Source: Archilochus colubris (lineage: Eukaryota > Chordata > Aves > Apodiformes > Trochilidae). From it: a stretch of 64,000 nt of DNA. The translations under genes were made by a program, and so were the position numbers. Below the pieces are notes generated by a model. It made no database searches. It was not told where the DNA came from and saw only the letters and a list, made by a program, of their open reading frames with translations. Of the stretch, positions 32,761 through 44,035 are shown in pieces (position 1 is the first letter of the stretch; the number at the start of each line of letters is the position of its first letter). The stretch covers positions 1 to 64,000 of the forward strand of contig CM041092.1 of NCBI GenBank assembly GCA_023079485.1, given 5' to 3'.

Positions 32761-32859
32761 ACATTTTCACAAACCAACAGGCTCCTCTGGACACAGAGCT
32801 GTCGGTTTCCTGTCACAGTGTAACAGGATCAGAGCTGCAGCCTCACGGCACCCACAAGA

Positions 32860-34060
32860 GCCGCAGCCGCCATCTTGTCCCCCCCTTTCCCCCCCGAGCT
32901 TCGGTCCCGCCCCTCTCATCTCCCTAAAATGGCGGCTGCGCCAGTTTCTCCCTCATCGCCTCAGCCACCCCTGACGAGCCTTGACGCCCGAGGGGGGGGG
33001 GGGCAGTCCGTCCCCTCAGCCCGCGCCGCCATTTTAGGAACCTTCGCTTTTTATTTTTCCTCCCAAAACCAGCGTTTAAAACAGGTGGTTTTTAATTGCA
33101 TTAACGACACTTTTCTAAGAAAAAGATCTGGCGAGAAGCCACACCGTACAGACCAGATCGGATTAGTTAAAATATCAACAAGTCACTCAGAACACACAGA
33201 GAGTACAAAGCAGACACAACTCCAACATCGGACAACCCATGCGCCATGATCCAAACCCCCCTCCGCCCCCCCCCCCCTCCCTCCCTCATCCGCACCCCAA
33301 CCCCCGCTCGGTCTCTCGGACCCCTCCGGGACCACGCGGAAAAATCCGCGGGTCTGCACGCACACCGTAGAAACTCCACCCCGCGCACTGGAACTTTTGG
33401 GCATTATTAACCGAGGAATAGTTTAACCGAACCCGGGTGCGAATCATGAGGTAATTTTCAAGTTTCCTCTCACCATTCTCGGTATAAAATAGGACTGGAA
33501 TTCCAGGCACCTCTTACTGAGGTGAGGCCACTGCCTCACAGCACAGGAATGGATATTATTGCGAATTAATATTGCTCCGAGTGCGGATCGGCCGATAGCA
33601 AACAGGGTACCGAAACCGAATTTGGGTCTTAGACGCAGCGACCCCCCCTCCCTCGCCCCCCCCCCCAGTCACCTCAAGCCCCAGGCCCCGGCCGCCGCCG
33701 CCGCCTCCCTTCCCCTCCCCTCCCGCGTTCAACACTTACCTCATCACCTCAGAGCAGTCGCCTCACAGTTCGCGCCGTGCTGAGGGAACGCGAGGCAGCA
33801 TGCCCTTTATAACCGTGCCAGCCAATCGCGTTCGAGCCCGCCGCCCGCTCCGCCCTCCTCCCCGTACCACTGGAGGACGTTCCTGTCCATCACCGGCACC
33901 GGTTCCCGCGCCTGCAGAGCACGTCACCGCCCAGCCTTTATCCCAGCCAATCAGCGCCCGAGCTGCCCTTAGCGCCACAGTCCCTGCAGTTCGGCCGAGC
34001 GGCCGCAGGGTGGCGGTGGCGCTCCGTCAATCCTCACCCTAATCGCACGGCCCGGCGTAT
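32860..34060. promoter_or_regulatory. CpG island, probably bidirectional promoter
   Basis: An abrupt change from AT-rich to CpG-dense sequence. YY1-type motifs occur as GCCGCCATCTTG (about 32,867), AAAATGGCGG (32,926) and GCCGCCATTTT (33,025). Two CCAAT boxes and a TATA box serve the minus strand at 33,800-33,950. No downstream protein-coding gene was recognised. Confidence 0.7.
33740..33826 (-). promoter_or_regulatory. Minus-strand TATA/CCAAT promoter with short first exon
   Basis: On the minus strand an inverted CCAAT box (33,822-33,826) is followed by GGTTATAAAGGG (TATAAAG at 33,805-33,811). About 25-30 bases further is a likely start site, and the exon ends GGTGATGAG with a consensus GTAAGTG donor just below 33,740. 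This is the arrangement of a non-coding leader exon. A second possible donor (AATG/GTGAGAG) lies near 33,477. The gene it serves is not recognised. Confidence 0.5.
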
Positions 34061-34849
34061 GATCAGTTCCTGAGCATGGAAACACTGCCGGAGCCGCTTC
34101 GTTTGCTGCCAGGGTATTAACAGCCACCACGATAAAGGCTTCCATCCATGAGCTGCTTTCTGCTGCCTGAAACACAATGAAATCCCTTTGCAGCAGCCGA
34201 AAAAAAGCGTGGTGACATCTGTTCAGACAGATGTGACATAATAATTTTTTAATTAAACCAAGTCTTGTCTTTTTTGCATCAAATGGATAGATTCTTCATT
34301 TGAATTACTTGATAACACCACTTCTTAAAGAACACAGTTGCTTAGGTAGTCAACCATACAATGAGGTAGAGAAACTTGCTGCTACTGTCTGCAACACAAT
34401 AACCAGTCTTCACAAGCATCTGCTTGTGTATAAATATATATTTATTTATTAACATTTCAGTTTCCTAATGCATTACACAGCCCTCTTGCCTTCATAGATG
34501 ATACTTCACAGGATAATGTTTTCCTCTTTCCAGAATGAAGCAAAAGGGTGATACATAGAATATACAAATCGTGCTTCAAGATACATTTGATATATTGTAG
34601 CACACCTTGGACATACACTGATACCACATTTTCATTATCAGTTTTAGAATCTCAAGGGTGCATTCTCCAGTGCTCTTTGATGTTCTGCTTCCTAGAAAAA
34701 GAAAAAAAAATAGCAATTTCATTTTTTTTTTGTGGGGAAATTAAAACCCAAAACAACAACAAAACAAGCACATAAAAAATATCATCATTCCTCGCTGTCT
34801 CCAGGTAGATGGAGTGTCAAGCACTTCACACAGCTTTTCAGATGGCTGA
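34061..34849. other. Unique intergenic sequence
   Basis: No gene, RNA gene or clear repeat recognised. Composition is ordinary, with short A- and T-rich runs. Confidence 0.4.
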
Positions 34850-37390
34850 GTTGCGGATTCCCCGTCCCCCCCCAAACCAGTCCCCCCGATCTTGTCAATC
34901 GACTCCCAAATGGTAAAACGTTTGGGCATTCAACAGACATTTGGGCTATCACCACCTTTGACATTCAACAGGTCACCTACTCATATGGAAATTAACCCCC
35001 CCCCTTCTTCCAGCCACAACTACACCATCCGAATTTCCACACTAGGAAAACTTTGGGGGTTGGGGAGGCACAGAAGGGTGGAGGGGGGATGGAGGGGTGT
35101 TTATTTAAGGGAATTTCATCACACCAGTGCAGAGGCAAATTTGGACTCTGTGTTATTACAGAGGGGACCTCAAATTATTTAGTAATTTCCCCTTTCTTTC
35201 TCATTCAGTCAGCCTTACTGACACAAAATGCAGAACCCCTCCTCTGAAAAGGCCCCCCGACATTGATTTTCCCCCCTCAGACATAAATTGGAGCCCAAAC
35301 ATTTCAGACCACAGGCACTCTTCCATCACCAGAGCTGGGCAGAGCAGAGCTCGAAAGAGCACGAATGCACAGGGCAGGAATTGACAGGATGGGAGAGGAC
35401 GGGACAGGACAGGGCAGAATGCTTTCAACACCTTGTTGAAAATGAGGAAAAAAAAACCAACAAGTACTAAAAGGAAAACCCAGCAAACTTCTTGTCTTTA
35501 ACTTTGCTTTTAACTTGATAGTTCGATGCAGGCCATGTTCCCTCCTAAACTGGCAGTATGGCAATGAGGCAGGAGCAGATGTGGCAAGAAGAGCTGGGGC
35601 AAGGTCACCTGTGTAGCAAAAGATGAACAGTTCAGGGGGAAGCAGCTTCATGTGGAAATACACTGCGGGGCCGAAATGCACCAGCACAGAGTCCAGCACA
35701 CATTTGACACGGTGCCCCCCTCATCTCTATCAATCGTCACAAGACTTTTGGCCTCCCCGGCCGACACCTAAGAGTATTTTAAGACAGCTCCACGATTCCT
35801 TCACATCACCAGAAATTTACTGCCAAAAGCAGACAAAACCGGCGAGCGGCAGCCCGTGACAGGACGGGGCTCAAACTCCCCGCCGGCTCCCTCCCCGCCG
35901 CTTCCGCGTTGGGGGGGTCGCTCGATCGCTCGCTCGCTCCCGGAGGCGGGCGGCGCGGCGGAACGACCGCAGCCGGCGCCCCCCCGCCGGGCTGGAGTTC
36001 CGCGCCCTGCCCGCCGGCTCCGCCAACAGCGGCGGCAGAGGCGGCAGGAGCGGAGGCGGCGGCTCCGCACCCGGCGAGAGGCAACCGCGCGGCAGCAGCG
36101 CCGCCATCACCCCGGAAGCGGCGCGGCATCACGCGCCGGCAGTGACGATTCCCCAGCGCCCAAAGCGGCACCGCAGCCGCGCAGAGCCCCAGTGCCCGCG
36201 CTGTGCCCGCAGCCGCAGCCCCGCGCTCTGCACCCGGGAACGGCCGCGAGTCAACAGAGAGCTCGGCTTCGATGCCGGTGTCTCTGCCTGCCTGCCTGCC
36301 TGTCTGTCTGTGTGTCTGAATGCACACACGAGGGCAGGGACCGCCGCGGTCCCGAGCTGTGTCCGCAGCGCACACACTGACTGTAAAACCCCTCACGATT
36401 TGCACCCTCATCCCCTCACAGCCCCTCAGCTTGGCTTTCACGTGACAAAGAATCTGGTAGAGAGAGATGGCAGAAAAAACAGCGGGTGTCCAAGCTCAAG
36501 GAAGCTGCAGATGTCCAACAGTAAGCTTGCAGACTTCCACCCTTCAAACAGCATCCTCAAACACACGGGGGGAAGGGTGAAGATGGCTTCTCGACAGCCG
36601 ACATTCTGGGAAGCACCATCCTCACTCAGACACCCAAACCAGTATGCCCTGCTAAGTCCGGCGCCTTTACAGATACGACAATCTCACCAGTAATGACCAC
36701 AAAGCATTCAAAAGTAGAACTTGAAATACATTACTGAGCAAGTCTCCTCAAAATTTAAACTCCTCGCTAGTTCAGAACTCACTTCTCCAGCTCTCTGCCA
36801 AAAGCAGCATTCTCCATTTCAGCTCAACTATTTTTGAGAAATCTAACAACCTGAAATACAAACCTAAAGCTTCGTCACCTGCCTCACAAGAGAAGTCAAT
36901 ATTGTCTTTTAAGACAAGAAGGGAAATGGGACCAAGTTATGTATGCTGGTATGTTTCTCATACCTTGAGAAACCACCCTGAGTGACAGAGGGAATGTGGT
37001 GTTCATTTGCCATGTCTTGATTCTTTCGGTCTTCTCTTGAAGAAGGACAGAAATAGACCTGGGGGCAGGTTCAAGAGCTGTCGTTCAGCTTGCAGTATAG
37101 CAATGAGAGATCCCAGCCTAGGAGCTGGAAGGGCCAGGGCTAAGCAGGGAATGCTTTTTCAAACCCAGGCATCAGCTAACTACGGGCGGGAAGCCCTGAG
37201 GCTTTCGCAATTGCTGCCTGGAATCGCTGGAAATTGGCTGGGGGAAGTGATAGCCACAATCCTGATAAAAAGAGACAGTGCTTTTAAAATTAAAACCCAG
37301 GACCCTGATAAGAAGGATGCAGAAGCTATGATGAGGAATCAAGGAGAACGAGAAGAAAAAATGGAAAACTGAAAGAGATTCCATACTGTT
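34850..37390. repeat. Tandem segmental duplication, unit 0 (internally deleted)
   Basis: The first copy of a roughly 3.9-kb unit. It shares AATCGACTCCCAA, GACATTCAACAGGTCACC and the AGACATAAATTGGAGCCC block with units 1 and 2, but jumps from about 35,255 to sequence that in unit 1 lies about 850 bases further on, so that part is deleted. It has no expanded minisatellite. It contains CpG island copy 1 (35,820-36,400). Confidence 0.88.
35820..36400 (-). promoter_or_regulatory. CpG island copy 1 with paralogous first exon
   Basis: CpG-dense. On the minus strand a TTCCGG ETS-type motif immediately precedes ATG 36,107, which opens a frame beginning MAALLPRGCLSPGAEPP and containing LAEPAGRARNSSPAGG. 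The splice donor present in the third copy (45,709-45,714) is replaced here by GGGAGG. A (TGCC)n/(TGTC)n tract lies near 36,285-36,315. Confidence 0.6.
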
Positions 37391-38854
37391 TGCCTCCACC
37401 TCCCCCTCCCAAACCATTCCCCATCTTGTCAATCGACTCCCAAGTGGCTGTCTGAAGAGCACAAAGGAAGAAAATTCACCCAAATATAATCCATTCAGGT
37501 AAAACATTTGGGCCATCACCACCTTTGACATTCAACAGGTCACCTACTCATATGGAAATTAACCCCCCCCCCTTCTTGCAGCCACAACTACACCATCCGA
37601 ATTTCCACACTAGGAAAACTTTGGGGGTTGGGGAGGCACAGAAGGGTGGAGGGGGGATGGAGGGGTGTTTATTTAAGGGAATTTCATCACACCAGTGCAG
37701 AGGCGAATTTGGACTCTGCGTTATTACAGAGGGGACCTCAAATTATTTAGTATTTTCCCCTTTCTTTCTCATTTAGTCAGCCTTACTGACACTAAATGCA
37801 GAACCCCTCCTCTGAAAAGGCCCTTTACAATGTAAAGCCAAGCCTTCCTTAAAAAGATACAACAGTACAAATGTGACATTAAAGACTGTCGGGGAGACAG
37901 TCTCCCAGTTAATGCTGCTTTTTTAAAGCGACATACTGCATCATGAGCCACGAACTGGAAAACAAATCACAAGCACCTCAGCTACCAGCTTGCTTACTCT
38001 CCTGAAATGCACCATTATAAAGGACTGAGACAAGATACACGGAGTCATAGAAGCACTGACCGATTTTCATCAGCCCTGGAGTTTAGCCTCAACTTGATGA
38101 AAATTGATCACCTGGCACACATTGTGCTCTTACGCTTGCAAAAGCCTCTGAAACAAGAGCTGCAAGCTGCGGAAGGAAAAATTCTTACTGCAAAACATAC
38201 AAGTTTTTAGCCCATCAGAACCATTTACCAGACACTGGCTGATCTCTCAGAACTGGAGCCTCAACAACTCAGCACTGGATACCTCAGTGGTCAGACTCGT
38301 GTCATAACGCTGATGCTAAAAAGCCACAAACTTGTGGTTGAGACAAAAAAACCCAAATCAACAAAACAACAACAACAGAAACAAAAAAAGAAAACAAAAC
38401 AACAACCAAACAAAAAACCAAACACCACGTGCCACAGCATCTATTTCTTATGTACAGGCTTTCCCAGTCTTTCTCAATACTTGAAAGAGTACCTGAAGAA
38501 ACACCACAAAAGTTCCTCTCCACTTTCAGAAGTCAAAGAGTTGAAAGAATTTTCAGAACTTGAAAAGCACTTTTATTTAGCTGGAGAGGAGTGTGATATG
38601 TGACAACACTTAGTGAGAAGTTATTGCAAGGGCTTCTCGGACTCAAGCAGAGACTCAGGCAGCCTCAGATGTCTCCTCCAGGGCTCAGCAGACATTGATT
38701 TTTCTGCCCTCAGACATAAACTGGAGCCCAAATATTTCAGACCAAAGGCACTGTTCCATCACCAGAGCTGGGCAGAGCAGGGCAGGAATGGACAGGAAAG
38801 GAATGGACAGGAAGGAAAAAGAAAGGAGAAAAGGGATAAGGGACAAGGAAAAAG

Positions 38855-39180
38855 GAATTGGAAAAAGGGAAAAGGGAAAGAGGAAAAGGGAAAAGGGAAA
38901 AGGGAAAAGGGAAAAGGGAAAAGAGAAAAGGGAAAAGGGAAAAGGGAAAAGGGAAAAGGGAAAAGGGAAAAGGGAAAAGGGAAAAGGGAAAAGGGAAAAG
39001 GGAAAAGGGAAAAGGGAAAAGGGAAAAGGGAAAAGGGAAAAGGGAAAAGGGAAAAGGGAAAAAGAAAAAGGAAAAAGTGAAAAGGAAAAAGTGAAAAGGA
39101 AAAAGTGAAAAGGAAAAAGTGAAAAGGAAAAAGTGAAAAGGAAAAAGTGAAAAGGAAAAAGGGAATGTGCAATTAAGAGA
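38855..39180. repeat. Minisatellite (GGGAAAA)n in unit 1
   Basis: About 30 seven-base GGGAAAA units, then GGAAAAAGTGAAAA units, then GGGAAAGTGCAGAAAC units near 39,185-39,235. Confidence 0.95.
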
Positions 39181-39719
39181 AAGTGCAGAAATGGGAAAGT
39201 GCAGAAACGGGAAAGTGCAGAAACGGGAAAGTGCATGAAAGGAAAGAGGAAAGTGCAGGGAAGGAAAGTGCAGGGAAGGAATTGACAGGATGGGAGAGGA
39301 CGGGACAGGACAGGGCAGAATGCTTTCAACACCTTGTTGAAAATGAGAAAAAAACCCCAACAAGTACTAAAAGGAAAACCCAGCAAACTTCTTGTCTTTA
39401 ACTTTGCTTTTAACTTGATAGTTCGATGCAGGCCATGTTCCCTCCTAAACTGGCAGTATGGCAATGGGGCAGGAGCAGATGTGGCAAGAAGAGCTGGGGC
39501 AAGGTCACCTGTGTAGCAAAAGATGAACAGTTCAGGGGGAAGCAGCTTCATGTGGAAATACACTGCGGGGCCGAAATGCACCAGCACAGAGTCCAGCACA
39601 CATTTGACACAGTGCCCCCCTCATCTCTATCAATCGTCACAAGACTTTTTGCCTCCCCGGCCGACACCTAAGAGCATTTTAAGACAGCTCCACGATTCCT
39701 TCACATCACCAGAAATTTA

Positions 39720-40300
39720 CTGCCAAAAGCAGACAAAACCGGCGAGCGGCAGCCCGTGACAGGACGGGGCTCAAACTCCCCGCCGGCTCCCCCCCCGCCG
39801 CTTCCGCGTTGGGGGGGTCGCTCCATCGATCGCTCGCTCGCTCCCGGAGGCGGGCGGCGCGGCGGAGCGACCGCAGCCGGCGCCCCCCCGCCGGGCTGGA
39901 GTTCCGCGCCCTGCCCGCCGGCTCCGCCAACAGCGGCGGCAGAGGCGGCAGGAGCGGAGGCGGCGGCTCCGCACCCGGCGAGAGGCAACCGCGCGGCAGC
40001 AGCGCCGCCATCACCCCGGAAGCGGCGCGGCATCACGCCCCGGCAGTGACGATTCCCCAGCGCCCAAAGCGGCACCGCAGCCGCGCAGAGCCCCAGTGCC
40101 CGCGCTGTGCCCGCAGCCGCAGCCCCGCGCTCTGCACCCGGGAACGGCCGCGAGTCAACAGAGAGCTCGGCTTCGATGCCGGTGTCTCTGCCTGCCTGCC
40201 TGCCTGCCTGTCTGTCTGTGTGAATGCACACACGAGGGCAGGGACCGCCGCGGTCCCGAGCTGTGTCCGCAGCGCACACACTGACTGTAAAACCCCTCCC
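39720..40300 (-). promoter_or_regulatory. CpG island copy 2 with paralogous first exon
   Basis: Nearly identical to copy 1, with ATG at 40,011. A four-base insertion near 39,829 shifts the 3' part of the frame relative to copy 1. It shares the lost splice donor. Confidence 0.6.
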
Positions 40301-41294
40301 GATTTGCACCCTCATCCCCTCACAGCCCCTCAGCTTGGCTTTCACGTGACAAAGAATCTGGTAGAGAGAGATGGTAGAAAAAACAGCGGGTGTCCAAGCT
40401 CAAGGAAGCTGCAGATGTCCAACAGTAAGCTTGCAGACTTCCACCCTTCAAACAGCATCCTCAAACACACGGGGGGAAGGGTGAAGATGGCTTCTCGACA
40501 GCCGACATTCTGGGAAGCACCATCCTCACTCAGACACCCAAACCAGGATGCCCTGCTAAGTCAGGCGCCTTTACAGATACGACAATCTCACCAGTAATGA
40601 CCACAAAGCATTCAAAAGTAGAACTTGAAATACATTACTGAGCAAGTCTCCTCAAAATTTAAACTCCTCGCTAGTTCAGAACTCACTTCTCCAGCTCTCT
40701 GCCAAAAGCAGCATTCTCCATTTCAGCTCAACTATTTTTGAGAAATCTAACAACCTGAAATACAAACCTAAAGCTTCGTCACGTGCCTCACAAGAGAAGT
40801 CAATATTGTCTTTTAAGACAAGAAGGGAAATGGGACCAAGTTATGTATGCTGGTATGTTTCTCATACCTTGAGAAACCACCCTGAGTGACAGAGGGAATG
40901 TGGTGTTCATTTGCCATGTCTTGATTCTTTTGGTCTTCTCTTGAAGAAGGACAGAAATAGACCTGGGGGCAGGTTCAAGAGCTGTCGTTCAGCTTGCAGT
41001 ATAGCAATGAGAGATCCCAGCCTAGGAGCTGGAAGGGCCAGGGCTAAGCAGGGAATGCTTTTTCAAACCCAGGCATCAGCTAACTACGGGCGGGAAGCCC
41101 TGAGGCTTTCGCAATTGCTGCCTGGAATCGCTGGAAATTGGCTGGGGGAAGTGATAGCCACAATCCTGATAAAAAGAGACAGTGCTTTTAAAATTAAAAC
41201 CCAGGACCCTGATAAGAAGGATGCAGAAGCTATGATGAGGAATCAAGGAGAACGAGAAGAAAAAATGGAAAACTGAAAGAGATTCCATACTGTT

Positions 41295-43400
41295 TGCCTC
41301 CACCTCCCCCTCCCAAACCATTCCCCATGTTGTCCATCGACTCCCAAGTGGCTGTCTGAAGAGCACAAAGGAAGAAAATTCACCCAAATATAATCCATTC
41401 AGGTAAAACATTTGGGCCATCACCACCTTTGACATTCAACAGGTCACCTACTCATATGGAAATTAACCCCCCCCCCTTCTTGCAGCCACAACTACACCAT
41501 CCGAATTTCCACACTAGGAAAACTTTGGGGGTTGGGGAGGCACAGAAGGGTGGAGGGGGGATGGAGGGGTGTTTATTTAAGGGAATTTCATCACACCAGT
41601 GCAGAGGCGAATTTGGACTCTGCGTTATTACAGAGGGGACCTCAAATTATTTAGTATTTTCCCCTTTCTTTCTCATTTAGTCAGCCTTACTGACACTAAA
41701 TGCAGAACCCCTCCTCTGAAAAGGCCCTTTACAATGTAAAGCCAAGCCTTCCTTAAAAAGATACAACAGTACAAATGTGACATCAAAGACTGTCGGGGAG
41801 ACAGTCTCCCAGTTAATGCTGCTTTTTTAAAGCGACATACTGCATCATGAGCCACGAACTGGAAAACAAATCACAAGCACCTCAGCTACCAGCTTGCTTA
41901 CTCTCCTGAAATGCACCATTATAAAGGACTGAGACAAGATACACGGAGTCACAGAAGCACTGACCGATTTTCATCAGCCCTGGAGTTTAGCCTCAACTTG
42001 ATGAAAATTGATCACCTGGCACACATTGTGCTCTTACGCTTGCAAAAGCCTCTGAAACAAGAGCTGCAAGCTGCGGAAGGAAAAATTCTTACTGCAAAAC
42101 ATACAAGTTTTTAGCCCATCAGAACCATTTACCAGACACTGGCTGATCTCTCAGAACTGGAGCCTCAACAACTCAGCACTGGATACCTCAGTGGTCAGAC
42201 TCGTGTCATAACGCTGATGCTAAAAAGCCACAAACTTGTGGTTGAGACAAAAAAACCCAAATCAACAAAACAACAACAACAGAAACAAAAAAAGAAAACA
42301 AAACAACAACCAAACAAAAAACCAAACACCGCGTGCCACAGCATCTATTTATGTACAGGCTTTCCCAGTCTTTCTCAATACTTGAAAGAGTACCTGAAGA
42401 AACACCACAAAAGTTCCTCTCCACTTTCAGAAGTCAAAGAGTTGAAAGAATTTTCAGAACTTGAAAAGCACTTTTATTTAGCTGGAGAGGAGTGTGATAT
42501 GTGACAACACTTAGTGAGAAGTTATTGCAAGGGCTTCTCGGACTCAAGCAGAGACTCAGGCAGCCTCAGATGTCTCCCCCAGGGCTCAGCAGACATTGAT
42601 TTTTCTGCCCTCAGACATAAATTGGAGCCCAAATATTTCAGACCAAAGGCACTGTTCCATCACCAGAGCTGGGCAGAGCAAGGCAGGAATGGACAGGAAA
42701 GGAATGGACAGGAAGGAAAAGGGACAAGGGACAAGGGACAAGGGAAAGTGCAGAAACGGGAAAGTGCAGAAACGGGAAAGAGGAAAGGGCAGGGAAGGAA
42801 AGTGCAGGGGAAGGAAAGTGCAGGGGAAGGAAAGTGCAGGGGAAGGAAAGTGCAGGGGAAGGAAAGTGCAGGGGAAGGAAAGTGCAGGGGAAGGAAAGTG
42901 CAGGGGAAGGAAAGTGCAGGGGAAGGAAAGTGCAGGGGAAGGAAAGTGCAGGGAAGGATAGTGCAGGAAAGGATAGTGCAAGAAAGTGCAGGAAAGGATC
43001 GTGCAGGGAAGGATCGTGCAGGGCAGACAAGGATAGGGCAGGGCAAGGGCAGGGCAAGGGCAGGGCAAGGGCAGGGCAAGGGCAGGGCAAGGGCAGGGCA
43101 AGGGCAGGGCAAGGGCAGGGCAAGGGCAGGGCAAGGGCAGGGCAAGGGCAGGGCAAGGGCAGGGCAAGGGCAGGGGAAGGGCAGGGGAAGGGCAGGGGAA
43201 GGGCAGGGGAAGGGCAGGGGAAGGGCAGGGGAAGGGCAGGGGAAGGGCAGGGGAAGGGCAGGGGAAGGGCAGGGGCAGGGGCAGGGGCAGGGGCAGGGGC
43301 AGGGGCAGGGGCAGGAGAAGGGGAAGGGGAAGGGGAAGGGGAAGGGGAAGGGAACGGCAGGGCAGGGCAGGGAAGGGAAGGGCAGTCTCTAGCCAACAAT
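41295..43400. repeat. Tandem segmental duplication, unit 2 (truncated)
   Basis: Near-identical to unit 1 up to about 42,720, then replaced by a different, expanded minisatellite. The CpG island part is absent at the expected position. Confidence 0.9.
42720..43390. repeat. Minisatellites (GGAAAGTGCAGGGGAA)n and (GGGCAGGGCAA)n in unit 2
   Basis: Three successive motifs: GGAAAGTGCAGGGGAA (16 bases, 42,800-42,960), GGGCAGGGCAA (42,1xx-type 12-base units, about 43,030-43,165), then GGGCAGGGGAA and GGGGCA/GGGGAA units to about 43,360. They occupy the same place as the GGGAAAA tract of unit 1. Confidence 0.93.
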
Positions 43401-44035
43401 CTGGCTAAAATTTTGGTTCAGTAACAAAAAGCTCTGATGTTCGACCCCTCCAGGACACACCCACTATCTAAATAGGACTCCAAAATTCCAGATAAATGGG
43501 CTTAAATAAAAAACATAGTGTGACAACTGAAAACTTGTGCTGGCCCTAACCCTCACGTGGAACCCTACCCACAGCAACACCAACAGGCTGGCTACAACTT
43601 CTGGTTTTGTACCACATACCTCCAATATCTGAGCCCTCGGCCGCCCCCCCGACGTTTCGCAAGATGGCTCCAAGATTCACCATAAATGGGCCTAGATAAA
43701 AAAGGAAAAAAGTGACAACTGAAAACTTGTGCTGGCCCAAACCCCCACGAGGAACCCTACCCACAGCACCACCAGCAATCAGGCTGCAACTTTGCTATAG
43801 TACAGAAACCCTCAAGTGTTCCACCTCTCGACAGCACCCCCTCTCTATCTAAATATGGCTCCAAAATTCCTTACAAAGGGGCTCCGAAGAAACAGCCATC
43901 GTGCGACCACTGGTAAAAAGGTTTGCTGGCCCTAACCCCCACAAGGAAACCTACCCACAGCACCACCAACAGTCCGGCTACAACTCTGCTTTACTACCAA
44001 AAACCTCAAGTGTTCGACCCCTCAGCCACGCCGCC
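43395..44035. repeat. 193-bp tandem repeat, about 3.3 copies
   Basis: TGGCCC followed by TAACCC/CAACCC and ACCCTACCCACAGCA recurs at 43,541, 43,733 and 43,926. Each unit also has GTGACAACTGAAAACTTGTG or a variant and a segment ending in a tract such as CCAAAATTCCAGATAAATGG. Copies are diverged (perhaps 75-85% by eye). Confidence 0.85.

Larger units (their letters stand above)
37391..41294. repeat. Tandem segmental duplication, unit 1
   Basis: A full unit. GACATTCAACAGG recurs at 37,527 and 41,431, the AAACTGGAGCCC block at 38,712 and 42,616, and the CpG island at 35,820 and 39,720, each 3,900-3,904 bases apart. Differences are few by eye, so the duplication is recent. It carries a GGGAAAA minisatellite and CpG island copy 2. 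A 121-codon frame at 37,007 and 40,911 is conserved only because the whole DNA is. Confidence 0.93.

Noticed and set aside
33125..33150. SGEKPH-like peptide resembling a zinc-finger linker
   Set aside because: No flanking C2H2 fingers in any frame; a chance match in the CpG island.
33430..33450. CGGGTGCGAATC resembling a tRNA T-loop
   Set aside because: No cloverleaf partner stems could be drawn around it.
37007..41276. Identical 121-codon ORFs at 37,007 and 40,911
   Set aside because: Conservation reflects the whole 3.9-kb duplication; no splice context, domain or codon signature supports coding.
38613..43424. Lys/Gly/Arg-rich ORFs through GGGAAAA and GGGCAGGGCAA tracts
   Set aside because: Pure minisatellite translation products that differ completely between duplicated units.
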